13,655 bases of DNA from Chloroflexota bacterium (GTDB taxonomy: Bacteria > Chloroflexota > Dehalococcoidia > UBA3495), in contig JADFNR010000094.1 in NCBI GenBank assembly GCA_022563275.1, positions 1 through 13,655 of the forward strand. The letters run 5' to 3'. A program made the position numbers and the translations under genes. This document shows, piece after piece, positions 1 through 7,641 of this stretch. The notes beneath the pieces were generated by a model. That model was not told the origin of the DNA, did not search any database, and saw only the letters and a program-made list of their open reading frames with translations. Numbering within the stretch: the stretch's first letter is position 1; every line of letters begins with the position of its first letter.

Positions 1-557
1 GGGTGGGTGCGATGTTATACCTGGGCCCGAGCCACGGCCCATGATCAAAGGAATGAGAGTCGGTGAACTCGGATAAAAACCCGAACCGGCCTTGAAGCTC
101 GTCCAAGTTGGAGGTGAGGGTGAATCGGCCGCACATGATGTCAAAGTTTTCCAAATTTGAACGATTAGGTCTACAAAAAATAATAATCTCGCCGCGCCGG
201 GTAAGCAACCCTGGGCCTGAACCGCCCCTGTATGGCCCACATGGGCCAGTCCGCCGGCCGTCCAGGGTCAACAGATGGACGATTCGTAGTTGGCATCTGG
301 GTCCGGTGGCACTTTGGCTTGGCCGCCGTTGGTGCAACAATCATGGGGTGGGAATCCGTTTTGGTTTAGGTCTGAATATCAGGTGCGAACCACCAACCTC
401 GCACCGGCCCATATCATTACCGAACGGTTAGGATGCCACAGGTGGGATCAATGCTCTTCAAGGCGTTTTCGTTACTCGCATTGATCGTGCCTGGTGAATC
501 TGTGATTTACAGCAATATCCCTTACGGCTGTAGATTCATGTCTACGGTGGGAGTTCG
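1..557. other. Gene-poor 5' region with one nested inverted repeat
   Basis: I see no convincing gene. The open frames are arginine/proline-rich, lack a good ribosome site and match no family I recognise. One nested inverted repeat is present: ACCCTGG at 208-214 pairs with CCAGGGT at 262-268, and inside it TGGCCCA at 233-239 pairs with TGGGCCA at 242-248 with only CA between. A second short hairpin (GTAGA/TCTAC around 530-545) sits just before the kinase start. No T-tract follows either, so I do not call them terminators. Part of this region presumably carries the promoter of the kinase at 558, but I found no good -35/-10 pair. Confidence 0.5.
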
Positions 558-2486
558 ATGAACCTCCCGTACCTATCCCGCCGTCAAACGGCCGGACTAG
601 ATGCCCGTCCAAGTTTCCGGTTGCCCAGGATCCTCATCTGGGCAGATTTCTCTCTGTCCACCAAGTTGATCTTATTGGTGGTTATACCCCTGGTCCTGAC
701 GTTGGCTGCGACCTTGCCGCTGACCGTGACCGGCCTGAACAGGTTGGCATCGGTGACCAGCACCGAAAGGCTCGAAGACGAGATCGTTCTAGTCGTTTCG
801 CACATCGGGCTATTCGAGGAAAAGCTCAATAGGGCGGCTGATGATTTCGCACGAGACCCGGTATTGCTGGCCGCAGTGCGGGAATCCAATTCTCTAAGGA
901 TCAGGACCATCCTGCTGTCCTCGATGCTACGTTTTGGATTTCAACACCTGGAGGTCGTGGATGCGAACGGTGTTAGATCGGCCTATGAGCATCAGGCCGG
1001 GGGCACTCTTGGCCAGAAATCGACGAATGAACTGAACGCATTGGGGTTGGCCGGGATTGACACAAATGGATTGGTCCAGACCGACGGGGGTTGGTTCTTG
1101 GTTTCGGTCCGTCCGCTCAAGGACTCGGATGGATTCATCGGGTATGTCGCCGTGGGCCGGTTGATGGATTTCAAAGCACTGGCGGAGATGAATGTAGAAC
1201 GCTCCGACACCATTCTGATGCTCTTGGGCGACGACGATGAAGTTGTCTCCACGTCCTATCCGTCCAGCGATCTATCCACCCGATTCCCGATAGCCCCAGA
1301 CCCTGAATCCGTCCGCGTGGCCCGGAATGGTCAGGTTGCCTTAGGTTCGGTGATTATCGATGGGGAGAAACTGCGGACCGCGTACGTGCCGGTGATGGTT
1401 GGAGGTGGGCCCCCCCACGTGTTTGCGGTTGCCTTGACCACCTCGCCGGTTGTGGCTCTTCGCGATCAACTCATCGCCAGCCATGTCATGGTGATATCCG
1501 CATTGTCGTTGCTGGTGTTGGGCGTTGGCTATGTAGTGACCCGGACCATTACCCGGCGGATTCTCCGTCTGCGGGACGGCGCGGTCGAGATTGGCAACGG
1601 CAACCTGTCCTTTAGGATCGAAGAAAGCGCCCACGACGAGATGGGCACGCTGGCCCGCGAGTTCAACCGGATGTCCGATCGCGTGAAGGAAAAAAACGCT
1701 CAACTGGAGGAGGCCAACCGGGACCTTGAACAACGGGTATCCGAGCGTACGGAGGAGTTGCAGCAGGCCAACGTTCAACTGGTGGAGGCGCAGAGCCAAT
1801 TGGTCCGCACCGAGAAATTTGGAGCCCTGGGTGAACTGTCCGCCGGCGTCGCCCATGACCTGCGGAATCCGCTGGGCGCCATCAGAAACGGGATCTATTT
1901 CTTGAAATCGAGGCTGGCCAAGTCCGATCGGCTCGCGGCAGAACCCAAGGTTGCCGAATACCTCCAGGTGATGGACGAACGGATAACCCAATGCGACAAG
2001 ATCATTGAGGACCTGATCTCCTTCACCCAAATATCATCTCCGGTTTACTCGGCAGTGACCCTGAGTGTTCTGCTGGAATCCGCCCTTTCGGGAATCGATA
2101 TCCCTGACGGCGTCTCGGTCATCAACGATCATGGAGATGGACCGGTGGTTGTTCAGGCAGACCCGCATCAACTGAGCAGGGTGTTCACAAACCTGATTGT
2201 CAACGCCTACGAGGCCATGCTGGAAGGCGGTGAACTAACCATCGGCGTAAAGACGGTGGGGCCGTCGGCGGAAGTGACCATCACGGACACGGGGACCGGG
2301 ATAAGTCCGGAGGGACTGGAAATGATATTCGAGCCGCTTTACACGACTAAGATTCGGGGCACCGGCCTTGGCTTGGCGGTCTGCCAAGAGGTTATCGCCA
2401 AGCATAACGGCAGCCTGCGTGTGCACAGCAGAGTGGGAGTGGGCACAACGTTTACAGTCAGCCTCCCCCTAACTCCGTGGGAATAG
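558..2486 (+). CDS. Membrane sensor histidine kinase (HAMP, HisKA, HATPase_c)
   Basis: A 642-residue transmembrane sensor kinase that should autophosphorylate on a histidine and pass the phosphate to a response regulator. A first membrane helix lies at about 36-56, followed by an extracytoplasmic domain of about 245 residues that looks Cache-like by layout. A second helix is at about 308-328, HAMP at about 329-380, then a Glu/Gln-rich coiled coil at about 378-415. The HisKA H-box VAHDLRNPLG has the phospho-acceptor at His433. The ATPase domain shows the N-box (NLIVNAYEAM, 545-554), G1 (DTGTGIS, 577-583), F-box (FEPLYTTK) and G2 (GTGLGLAV, 601-608), all intact. The H-box and FEPLYTTK type resemble the NtrB/ZraS-like class. 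GGGAG precedes the ATG. No response regulator is adjacent, so it is an orphan kinase; its ligand is unknown. Confidence 0.93.
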   Translation: MNLPYLSRRQTAGLDARPSFRLPRILIWADFSLSTKLILLVVIPLVLTLAATLPLTVTGLNRLASVTSTERLEDEIVLVVSHIGLFEEKLNRAADDFARDPVLLAAVRESNSLRIRTILLSSMLRFGFQHLEVVDANGVRSAYEHQAGGTLGQKSTNELNALGLAGIDTNGLVQTDGGWFLVSVRPLKDSDGFIGYVAVGRLMDFKALAEMNVERSDTILMLLGDDDEVVSTSYPSSDLSTRFPIAPDPESVRVARNGQVALGSVIIDGEKLRTAYVPVMVGGGPPHVFAVALTTSPVVALRDQLIASHVMVISALSLLVLGVGYVVTRTITRRILRLRDGAVEIGNGNLSFRIEESAHDEMGTLAREFNRMSDRVKEKNAQLEEANRDLEQRVSERTEELQQANVQLVEAQSQLVRTEKFGALGELSAGVAHDLRNPLGAIRNGIYFLKSRLAKSDRLAAEPKVAEYLQVMDERITQCDKIIEDLISFTQISSPVYSAVTLSVLLESALSGIDIPDGVSVINDHGDGPVVVQADPHQLSRVFTNLIVNAYEAMLEGGELTIGVKTVGPSAEVTITDTGTGISPEGLEMIFEPLYTTKIRGTGLGLAVCQEVIAKHNGSLRVHSRVGVGTTFTVSLPLTPWE

Positions 2487-2509
2487 TAGCCGCTACGGTA
2501 GTGCGGCAG

Positions 2510-2538
2510 GCGCCGCCACGGCCACTATTCGGCGGCGC
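2510..2538. terminator. GC-rich hairpin between convergent genes
   Basis: GCGCCGCC at 2510-2517 pairs with GGCGGCGC at 2531-2538 around a 13-nt loop. It sits in the 76-bp gap where the kinase (+) and the LLM gene (-) converge. There is no clear T-tract on either strand, so it is at best a weak bidirectional terminator. Confidence 0.35.
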
Positions 2539-2562
2539 ATGTAAGCTTCCCGTTTAAGCCTC

Positions 2563-3447
2563 CTAGCCGATCACCTCTTTGAATTGCTGTATGGCGTTGA
2601 TGTGGTCTTGAGGGGAATTCAGCCCGGCCCTCATGGTGTTTACCGACACGTGGGTTGCCCCCAGTTCCTGCCAAGCCCTTGCCTGTTCCTGCCAGGACTC
2701 GGGGCCGCCATCGGCAAAGTTGATCCGAGGCTCCATTCCGATGGCCGCGCCGTCACGGCCAGCCTCACTGGCGAACGCCATCAGTCTTTCCACCGTGGCC
2801 TTGGCGTCGTCTCCAGGCTGCATCTGGGGGAACCAACCGTCGGCAAGCCGCGCCACTCTGCGGAGCACCCGGTCGGTGGGCACGGGGTTCGCCCGCGCGC
2901 CGGCGCCCATCCAGATGGGGATCGGCCGCTGCACCGGTTGCGGATTGACGCCGGCGTAGTCGACCTTATGGTACCGGCCCTCGAATCCGACCACGTCTTT
3001 GGTCCAGAACTCCCGCAGCAAGGTGATCTGTTCCGCGTAGCGGCGGCCACGATTGCTGAAGTCCTGGTTCAGCGCCTCGTACTCAACGTAGTTCCAGCCC
3101 ACGCCTACCCCCAGCCGAAGCCGCCCGCCGGTCAGCAGGTCCACCTCGGCGGCCTGCTTGGCCACCAGGGCGGTCTGCCGCTGGCTTAAGATCAAAACCG
3201 CCGTCACCAGTTCCAGCTTGGTGGTGATGCCAGCCAGGTAGCCGAAGAGCACGAAAGGCTCGTGGAACATGGACTCGGAGGTGTAACTGCCCTGCCAATC
3301 GGCGTGGTGACTGGTGTCTGCTCCCAGCACGTGGTCGTAGACCAGCATGTGGGAATAACCCAACCCCTCGACGGCCTGCACGTAATCGCGCACCGCGGCC
3401 GGGTCGGCGCCAATCTCAGTCTGGGGAAACACAACCCCTGTTTTCAT
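2563..3447 (-). CDS. LLM-class oxidoreductase, probably F420-dependent
   Basis: A 294-residue luciferase-like TIM-barrel oxidoreductase. The N-terminus (MKTGVVFPQTEIGADP), the VYDHV motif at 36-40, the run TALVAKQAAEVDLLTGGRL near 92-110 followed by LGVGVGWNYVEYEAL, and PIPIWMGAG near 175-183 are typical of the subfamily often annotated as F420-dependent (Rv2161c-like). Cofactor choice (F420 or FMN) cannot be settled from these motifs. Length is normal. The ATG is preceded by GGAGACG. It starts 29 bp after the stop of the LLM gene 3477-4622 on the same strand, so the two are very likely co-transcribed. The substrate is unknown; such enzymes oxidise or reduce small organic molecules in the cytoplasm. 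Confidence 0.9.
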   Translation of the reverse strand: MKTGVVFPQTEIGADPAAVRDYVQAVEGLGYSHMLVYDHVLGADTSHHADWQGSYTSESMFHEPFVLFGYLAGITTKLELVTAVLILSQRQTALVAKQAAEVDLLTGGRLRLGVGVGWNYVEYEALNQDFSNRGRRYAEQITLLREFWTKDVVGFEGRYHKVDYAGVNPQPVQRPIPIWMGAGARANPVPTDRVLRRVARLADGWFPQMQPGDDAKATVERLMAFASEAGRDGAAIGMEPRINFADGGPESWQEQARAWQELGATHVSVNTMRAGLNSPQDHINAIQQFKEVIG

Positions 3448-3476
3448 GGGACGTCTCCGGTTAGATAAATCACTGA

Positions 3477-4622
3477 TCAGTCAGAGGCCGCCGAGGGCAT
3501 ACTGGACGGTGCTTGAGCCTTTTCTTTTGCCCGGAAGTGAGGGATCACATGCTTGCCGAACATGGTTAGGGTGTTCATCACTTCTTCGTGCCTGGCCGGG
3601 CCGATGGCCGAAAGCAAGAATATCTGCTCGACGCCCATCGCCTCGTAGCTCTCGAAGAACTTAATGCATTGGTCGGGCGTGCCTACGCAGAAGGAAGTCC
3701 CCCGCTTCACGACCTCGCTGGCGGTGGGGTCGCCGGGGTGCGGGCCCGCGGCCAATCTCATGTCCCGCTCGTAATATCCCTGGTAATCGGGCGGCACGGT
3801 GGCTGGGTCAACGCCCTGCCAGACCAGGCGGGCCCGCTTCCGCTGTTGGTCCGTGTACCAGCCGATCAACTCCGTGCCCCTGCCTTCGATCTCCTTGGGG
3901 TCTTCATGGCAGAAACCGGCGGTCATCAGGGCGTTGTGGCTGTTGGGCGACACTCCAGAGGGACTCGCGGTTTTCAGCGCTTGTTGATAGAGCTCGAGAA
4001 CGCTGCCCACCTTATCGGGGCCGCCCTCGCTGCCGACCAGGGCGCCCAGGCCCAGTTGGGCGGCGGTGCGGGTGGTTTCTTCGCTGGAACAGGCTGACCA
4101 GAGCGGGGGATGGGGCTTTTGGATGGGCTTGGGAAGTACCTCGCGGGGCGGTATCTGGTAGTACTTTCCTTCGTGGGAGAACACTTCCTCGGTCCAGATC
4201 CGGGGCAAGACCTGGGCGAACTCTTCCCACATGCCCCTGGTGTCTTCCAATTTTGTCCCAAAGGGGGTTAGTTGGTACGGATACCCCGTGCGGCCCAGGC
4301 CGACGTCCACACGGCCGTTGCTGAGTATGTCCAGGGTGGCCATGCGGGCCGCGGTGTGCAAAGGGTGGTGGATCGGGGCCAGCACCACGCCAACGCCCAA
4401 TCGGATGCGTGAGGTGCGTTGGCTCACGGCGGCCAACGTCAGGTCGGGAGCGCTGTTATGGGACCATTCGGGACGGAAATGGTGCTCCGAGAACCAAACG
4501 CTGTCGTAGCCCATCTCTTCGGCGTAGGCGATCTGGTCTAGCGCTTCCCAGATGCGTTTACTTTCGCTATGTTCGTCCCATGGCTTGGGGACCTGTATCT
4601 GGTAGAACAGTCCGAACTTCAT
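3477..4622 (-). CDS. LLM-class flavin-dependent monooxygenase
   Basis: A 381-residue bacterial-luciferase-family monooxygenase that would use reduced flavin and oxygen on an unidentified organic substrate. Visible hallmarks are MKFGLFYQIQVP at the start, SVWFSEHHF (Glu46-His47-His48, the usual active-site region), APIHHPLHTAARMATLDILS, and GRVDVGLGRTGYPYQ. I place the start at the ATG at 4622 rather than upstream at 4655, because GGGAGGA lies four bases before it and the family's conserved N-terminus begins there; the extra 11 residues of the longer frame are not family-like. It is the first gene of a two-gene operon with the LLM gene at 2563-3447. The promoter at 4711-4738 leaves a leader of about 80 nt. 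The C-terminal tail (AQAPSSMPSAASD) is low-complexity. Confidence 0.92.
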   Translation of the reverse strand: MKFGLFYQIQVPKPWDEHSESKRIWEALDQIAYAEEMGYDSVWFSEHHFRPEWSHNSAPDLTLAAVSQRTSRIRLGVGVVLAPIHHPLHTAARMATLDILSNGRVDVGLGRTGYPYQLTPFGTKLEDTRGMWEEFAQVLPRIWTEEVFSHEGKYYQIPPREVLPKPIQKPHPPLWSACSSEETTRTAAQLGLGALVGSEGGPDKVGSVLELYQQALKTASPSGVSPNSHNALMTAGFCHEDPKEIEGRGTELIGWYTDQQRKRARLVWQGVDPATVPPDYQGYYERDMRLAAGPHPGDPTASEVVKRGTSFCVGTPDQCIKFFESYEAMGVEQIFLLSAIGPARHEEVMNTLTMFGKHVIPHFRAKEKAQAPSSMPSAASD

Positions 4623-4710
4623 CAAGTCCTCCCGTTGTCCGGTCCCGCAAGCCACTCCCGGCGGCTGCTGCGGGCTGTGGCTTCAAATTAGCTGGGGTCT
4701 AGCAGACGCC

Positions 4711-4738
4711 ATTATAGAGAGTGGATGTTGACCGTCAA
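4711..4738 (-). promoter_or_regulatory. Sigma70-type promoter of the two-LLM operon
   Basis: Read on the minus strand, TTGACG (4738-4733) and a perfect TATAAT (4716-4711) are separated by 16 bases. This points into the LLM operon, with transcription expected to begin near 4704. Confidence 0.7.
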
Positions 4739-4739
4739 C
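4727..4739. promoter_or_regulatory. Palindrome GTTGAC-C-GTCAAC on the -35 box (candidate operator)
   Basis: A perfect 6-1-6 inverted repeat covers the -35 element of the LLM promoter. A dimeric regulator bound here would block RNA polymerase. No regulator gene lies nearby, so the binding factor is unknown. It could also be chance, since a TTGAC box readily forms such a palindrome. Confidence 0.4.
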
Positions 4740-4921
4740 GCCACGCCAGGCCCGCCTGCGGAGCCAACTTGAGAGGCAGCTGGAGGGCCTAAGCTAGCCC
4801 AACACCGAACTTCTTGATTAAATCCTCCTGTTCGGGCACTCTACAAACGAACCTAGAACGCACCGTGAAAAACTGGCCTGATTCTTTGAAGACGGCCTGA
4901 TGGAGGGAGAAAATCAATCGG

Positions 4922-5389
4922 ATGAGCAGCCTTAGATTCGGCGAAAGGATCGGGAAGCAAGGCGTGTTACGGCCCGGCGCCTCGGCGCTGATCTTTGACG
5001 AGGCCAGGGAGAAGTTTTTGTTGACCCGCCGTGAGGACAACGGCCGCTGGTGCCTCCCCGGCGGCGGTATGGACCCGGGAGAAAGCGTGGCCGAAGCCTG
5101 CGTCAGGGAAGTATTGGAGGAGACGGGCCTGGAGGTGAGGGTCACGAAGCTGGTGGGCGTCTATACCTCCCCTGACCTTCTTGTCGAATTTGCTGACGGG
5201 AACGTGTATCAACCGGTAGGTTTCAGCTTTGAGGTCGAGATTACCGGCGGTGAGTTGGGGCTCAGTGACGAGACCACCGAATTCGGATGGTACACGGTGG
5301 CCGAGATGGAGGCGATGGACATGATGGAGAATCACATCCCACGGATCCACGACGCGTTGGAAAACCGCCCCGAAGCGGTCTTTCAGTGA
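4922..5389 (+). CDS. Nudix hydrolase
   Basis: A 155-residue Nudix-domain pyrophosphohydrolase. The Nudix box is perfect at residues 48-70: Gly48, five residues, Glu54, seven residues, then REVLEETGL, which supplies the Mg2+-binding glutamates. It is preceded by the usual strand NGRWCLPGGG. The family cleaves nucleoside diphosphates linked to another group (for example oxidised nucleotides, NADH or ADP-ribose); the substrate cannot be predicted from this box alone. The ATG follows GGAGGGA by about 13 bases, a rather long spacing. It is first in a plus-strand run with the genes at 5394 and 5855, and is divergent from the LLM operon across about 300 bp. Confidence 0.92.
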   Translation: MSSLRFGERIGKQGVLRPGASALIFDEAREKFLLTRREDNGRWCLPGGGMDPGESVAEACVREVLEETGLEVRVTKLVGVYTSPDLLVEFADGNVYQPVGFSFEVEITGGELGLSDETTEFGWYTVAEMEAMDMMENHIPRIHDALENRPEAVFQ

Positions 5390-5393
5390 CGTC

Positions 5394-5816
5394 TTGACCA
5401 AGATCATTGGGTTCATATTCAAGTCGTTGTGGCGGGGGTTGCGCCTCGCCTTTTGGCTGTTGGCGGCGGTCCTCCGCCTGAGCATCGGCTTTGCCTGGCG
5501 GCAGACCCTGGGCCGGTCCGCCGTCTACGTCCGGCGGGACTGGAACGACCGCGGAGTGGGCCGGGTCCGGTGGTCCGACCTCCATGACCCCCGGTGGGAC
5601 ACCGTGTCCGGGGGCGCTCAGGTGGAGAACCCGCTGCCCCTGCTTCACGGCTACGTTTGGTGTGACAAAGTCCGGGGCAAGATCGGCCATTCCTGTGCCC
5701 ACGGGCCGGGGCCCCACAACATCAAGGTGTGCATGTTGCGGGAAGACAACAGCCGCCGCATCTGGCGGCGTTTGTTGGACCTGGCGGGGCCAGACCGGAG
5801 GCTGGAGGCAGGCTGA
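5394..5816 (+). CDS. Small membrane-anchored protein of unknown function
   Basis: A 140-residue frame opening with TTG only four bases after the Nudix stop, which suggests translational coupling; no separate ribosome site is visible. The N-terminus (about residues 4-34) is one hydrophobic/amphipathic helix with Arg and Trp, likely a membrane anchor. The rest is soluble and Arg/Trp-rich, with Cys90, Cys101 and Cys113 and His99, His103 and His108, a set that could bind metal although no known motif is matched. Strong G/C third-position bias supports real coding. I do not recognise the family. The exact start is uncertain because the frame remains open upstream into the Nudix gene. Confidence 0.6.
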   Translation: MTKIIGFIFKSLWRGLRLAFWLLAAVLRLSIGFAWRQTLGRSAVYVRRDWNDRGVGRVRWSDLHDPRWDTVSGGAQVENPLPLLHGYVWCDKVRGKIGHSCAHGPGPHNIKVCMLREDNSRRIWRRLLDLAGPDRRLEAG

Positions 5817-5854
5817 TCGAGGCCTGGCGGAATAGGTTTTGGGGAGATGATAGA

Positions 5855-6802
5855 TTGCGGATAGCTATTTTCGGCGCCGGAGGAATCGGCGGCTACCTGG
5901 GCGGGCGGCTGTCCCAAGCGGGGGAGGACGTGGTGCTCATCGCCAGGGGCGAGCACTTGCGGGCGATCCGTGAGCATGGACTGAGGGTCGATAGCATCAA
6001 GGGCGATTTCGTCGCGGCCCCGGCCCTGGCAACCGACAACCCAACTGAAGCTGGGCCGGTTGATGTCGTGATACTGGGGGTCAAGGCCTGGCAGGTGGTT
6101 GACGCCGCCAAGGCCATGCGGCCCATGATTGGTCCCGAGACGTTTGTCGTTCCCATGCAAAATGGAGTGGAAGCCCCGGCCCAGTTGGCGTCCGTGCTGG
6201 GCGAAAGGGCCGTGGTGGTCGGGCTCGGCGGCCTGATCAGCTATATCGTCGGACCGGGACACATCCTCCATGCGGGCGGGGACCCCTACGTTTCCTTTGG
6301 CGAGTCCGACGATTCGGCCAGCGAGCGGACTGAGCGGCTGCTGCAGGCATTTCAGAATGCCGGCATCAAGGCCAATATCCCCAGCAACATCCACGCGGCG
6401 CTATGGGGGAAACTGGCGTTCATGGCCCCAGGTAGTGGTGTGGGTTCCATAAGCCGGGCGACCTCAGGCCAATGGCGCAGCGTGCCCGGACTCTGGGAGA
6501 TGGCCCAGCAGGTGGCCAAGGAAGTCCTCGCCGTGGCCGCCGGAAAGGGCATCGATATGCCAGATGACGCCCTAGCTTCGGTCATTTCCAGGCTAGAAGG
6601 CTCGCCACCGGATAGCACATCGTCGATGCAGCGAGACCTGATGGAAGGGCGGCCGTCGGAGTTGGAGGTCCAGAACGGGGGCGTCGTAAGGCTGGGGCTG
6701 GAAGCAGGGGTGCCGACTCCGGTGAACGCCTTTATCTATCACAGCTTGCTCCCCCAAGAGATGAAGGCGCGGGGCGAGATTCAGCCTGAGGAATCGGAGT
6801 AG
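5855..6802 (+). CDS. 2-dehydropantoate 2-reductase-like dehydrogenase (ApbA/PanE family)
   Basis: A 315-residue NADP-binding dehydrogenase of the ketopantoate reductase family, which reduces 2-dehydropantoate to pantoate for pantothenate/CoA synthesis or acts on related 2-keto acids. The Rossmann motif IAIFGAGGIGGYLGG is at 3-17, VPMQNGVEAP at 99-108, the catalytic Lys186 in LWGKLAFMAP, and the C-terminal DLMEGRPSELE with the expected acidic residue at Glu269, followed by GVPTPVNAFIYHSLLP. I choose the TTG at 5855: GGGGAG lies eight bases upstream and the Rossmann strand starts immediately, while the longer frame from 5729 adds 42 unrelated residues that overlap the preceding gene. Distant paralogues of PanE are common, so pantothenate synthesis is likely but not proven. 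Confidence 0.9.
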   Translation: MRIAIFGAGGIGGYLGGRLSQAGEDVVLIARGEHLRAIREHGLRVDSIKGDFVAAPALATDNPTEAGPVDVVILGVKAWQVVDAAKAMRPMIGPETFVVPMQNGVEAPAQLASVLGERAVVVGLGGLISYIVGPGHILHAGGDPYVSFGESDDSASERTERLLQAFQNAGIKANIPSNIHAALWGKLAFMAPGSGVGSISRATSGQWRSVPGLWEMAQQVAKEVLAVAAGKGIDMPDDALASVISRLEGSPPDSTSSMQRDLMEGRPSELEVQNGGVVRLGLEAGVPTPVNAFIYHSLLPQEMKARGEIQPEESE

Positions 6803-6879
6803 GTGATGGCGGTTACGGCCACGCCGTCGTTCTCCATCCGGCCATAGAGGGCGGAAGAGTTCAAGACCATGCTGCCCGG
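6781..6879 (-). CDS. Possible short ORF or gene fragment
   Basis: The minus-strand frame ending at 6781 reads as plausible protein in its last 33 residues (from VPGSMVLNSSALYGRM to ITYSDSSG), with strong G/C third-position bias and no matching signal in the opposite frame. It overlaps the last 22 bases of the ketopantoate-reductase-like gene, tail to tail. Upstream it runs into the zinc-ribbon gene in another frame, so it could be a gene remnant, a tiny gene, or a frameshifted extension of the zinc-ribbon gene. No family is recognised. The start given (a GTG codon) is arbitrary. Confidence 0.25.
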   Translation of the reverse strand, partial: PGSMVLNSSALYGRMENDGVAVTAITYSDSSG

Positions 6880-6896
6880 CACGAGGGCTTTGGTTA

Positions 6897-7115
6897 CTAC
6901 AGGTGCCAGTGTCTTGGCGGCTCTTGATGGGCGGGCAGCACCTTTATCTGTAGCCCGGGGATCAAGAAGGCCCGGTCGCAACGGCGGCACCCCCATCTGC
7001 CAAAGGGGTGGAATCCACTTCTGCGGTCAATCTCAGTGCTCTTACATCTGGGGCACGCCTGCACTTCATAGACGGCTTCGTTGGGGGTCTCGTCATGTTG
7101 GGAGGGTGTGCTCAT
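6897..7115 (-). CDS. Small zinc-ribbon protein
   Basis: A 72-residue protein with two CxxC knuckles, CPRC (Cys21, Cys24) and CRRC (Cys43, Cys46), separated by 18 residues: a typical zinc-ribbon able to bind one Zn2+. The N-terminus is polar and the C-terminus basic/aromatic. The upstream region has only a weak purine-rich ribosome site (AGAGCGG). It follows the cupin gene by about 73 bp on the same strand and may be its operon partner. Such proteins often bind nucleic acid or another protein, but no specific role can be assigned. Confidence 0.65.
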   Translation of the reverse strand: MSTPSQHDETPNEAVYEVQACPRCKSTEIDRRSGFHPFGRWGCRRCDRAFLIPGLQIKVLPAHQEPPRHWHL

Positions 7116-7188
7116 ACTTGCCGCTCTTTCACTATTTAGGGCCCTCGCCCAGGGTACATGCCGCTTCGGTAGCGGTCCGTTTCCACAC

Positions 7189-7515
7189 CTAGGGTAAAGG
7201 CATGGAAATACTGACCGAGTGCACCGGGAAGCGGGTCTTGTGGCCGTGACCGGTCACGTCCTCCCACAGCCTCAGGTCGTTGGGACCAAAACTGTGGACC
7301 GTGCCGTCGGCCAATTCGATATCGATCTGCCCGCTGATCATGCTCATCCAGCGGCGCCGGGGCGCGGGGTGGAACTCCGAGAACTCGGAGGGCTCATTGA
7401 TCTGGATGGAACAACCGGTGCAGGTTTTTAGGGTCTCCAAGATGGGGTCGTCCACCTGAAGTTCTTCGATGACGCTCTTTCCGTCGCCGCCGGTATACAT
7501 CCGGAAGATGCCCAT
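7189..7515 (-). CDS. Cupin-domain protein
   Basis: A 108-residue single-domain cupin. The barrel motif region runs from FHPAPRRRWMSMISGQIDIE (48-67) through DGTVHSFGPNDLRLWEDVTG to GHGHKTR (90-96). This matches the family in which small cupins accompany oxidoreductases. His49 and the GHGH histidines are candidate metal ligands, but the classic G(X)5HXH motif is only partly visible. TCTGC (31-35) adds two cysteines. AGGAGG lies ahead of the ATG. It is downstream of the NtaA-like monooxygenase on the same strand, 126 bp away, so co-expression is plausible; its function could be catalytic or ligand-sensing. Confidence 0.82.
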   Translation of the reverse strand: MGIFRMYTGGDGKSVIEELQVDDPILETLKTCTGCSIQINEPSEFSEFHPAPRRRWMSMISGQIDIELADGTVHSFGPNDLRLWEDVTGHGHKTRFPVHSVSISMPLP

Positions 7516-7641
7516 TCTGGAGGCCTCCTGAGTTCGTGTTCGGAGTTTGTGGTTAGCCGGTATTCCGCGCCCATGTTACCTTATCCGGTCCGGTTGGTCG
7601 ATCGTAGCCGCGCGGGAATTTTCGCGATTTCGACCGGCCGG

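Noticed and set aside
108..431. Open frame of 107 codons near the left edge
   Set aside because: Arg/Pro/Trp-rich composition, no convincing ribosome site and no family resemblance; it overlaps another open frame of similar quality.
1341..2030. 229-codon minus-strand frame inside the first histidine kinase
   Set aside because: Antisense shadow of the kinase, whose HAMP and HisKA motifs are unmistakable on the plus strand.
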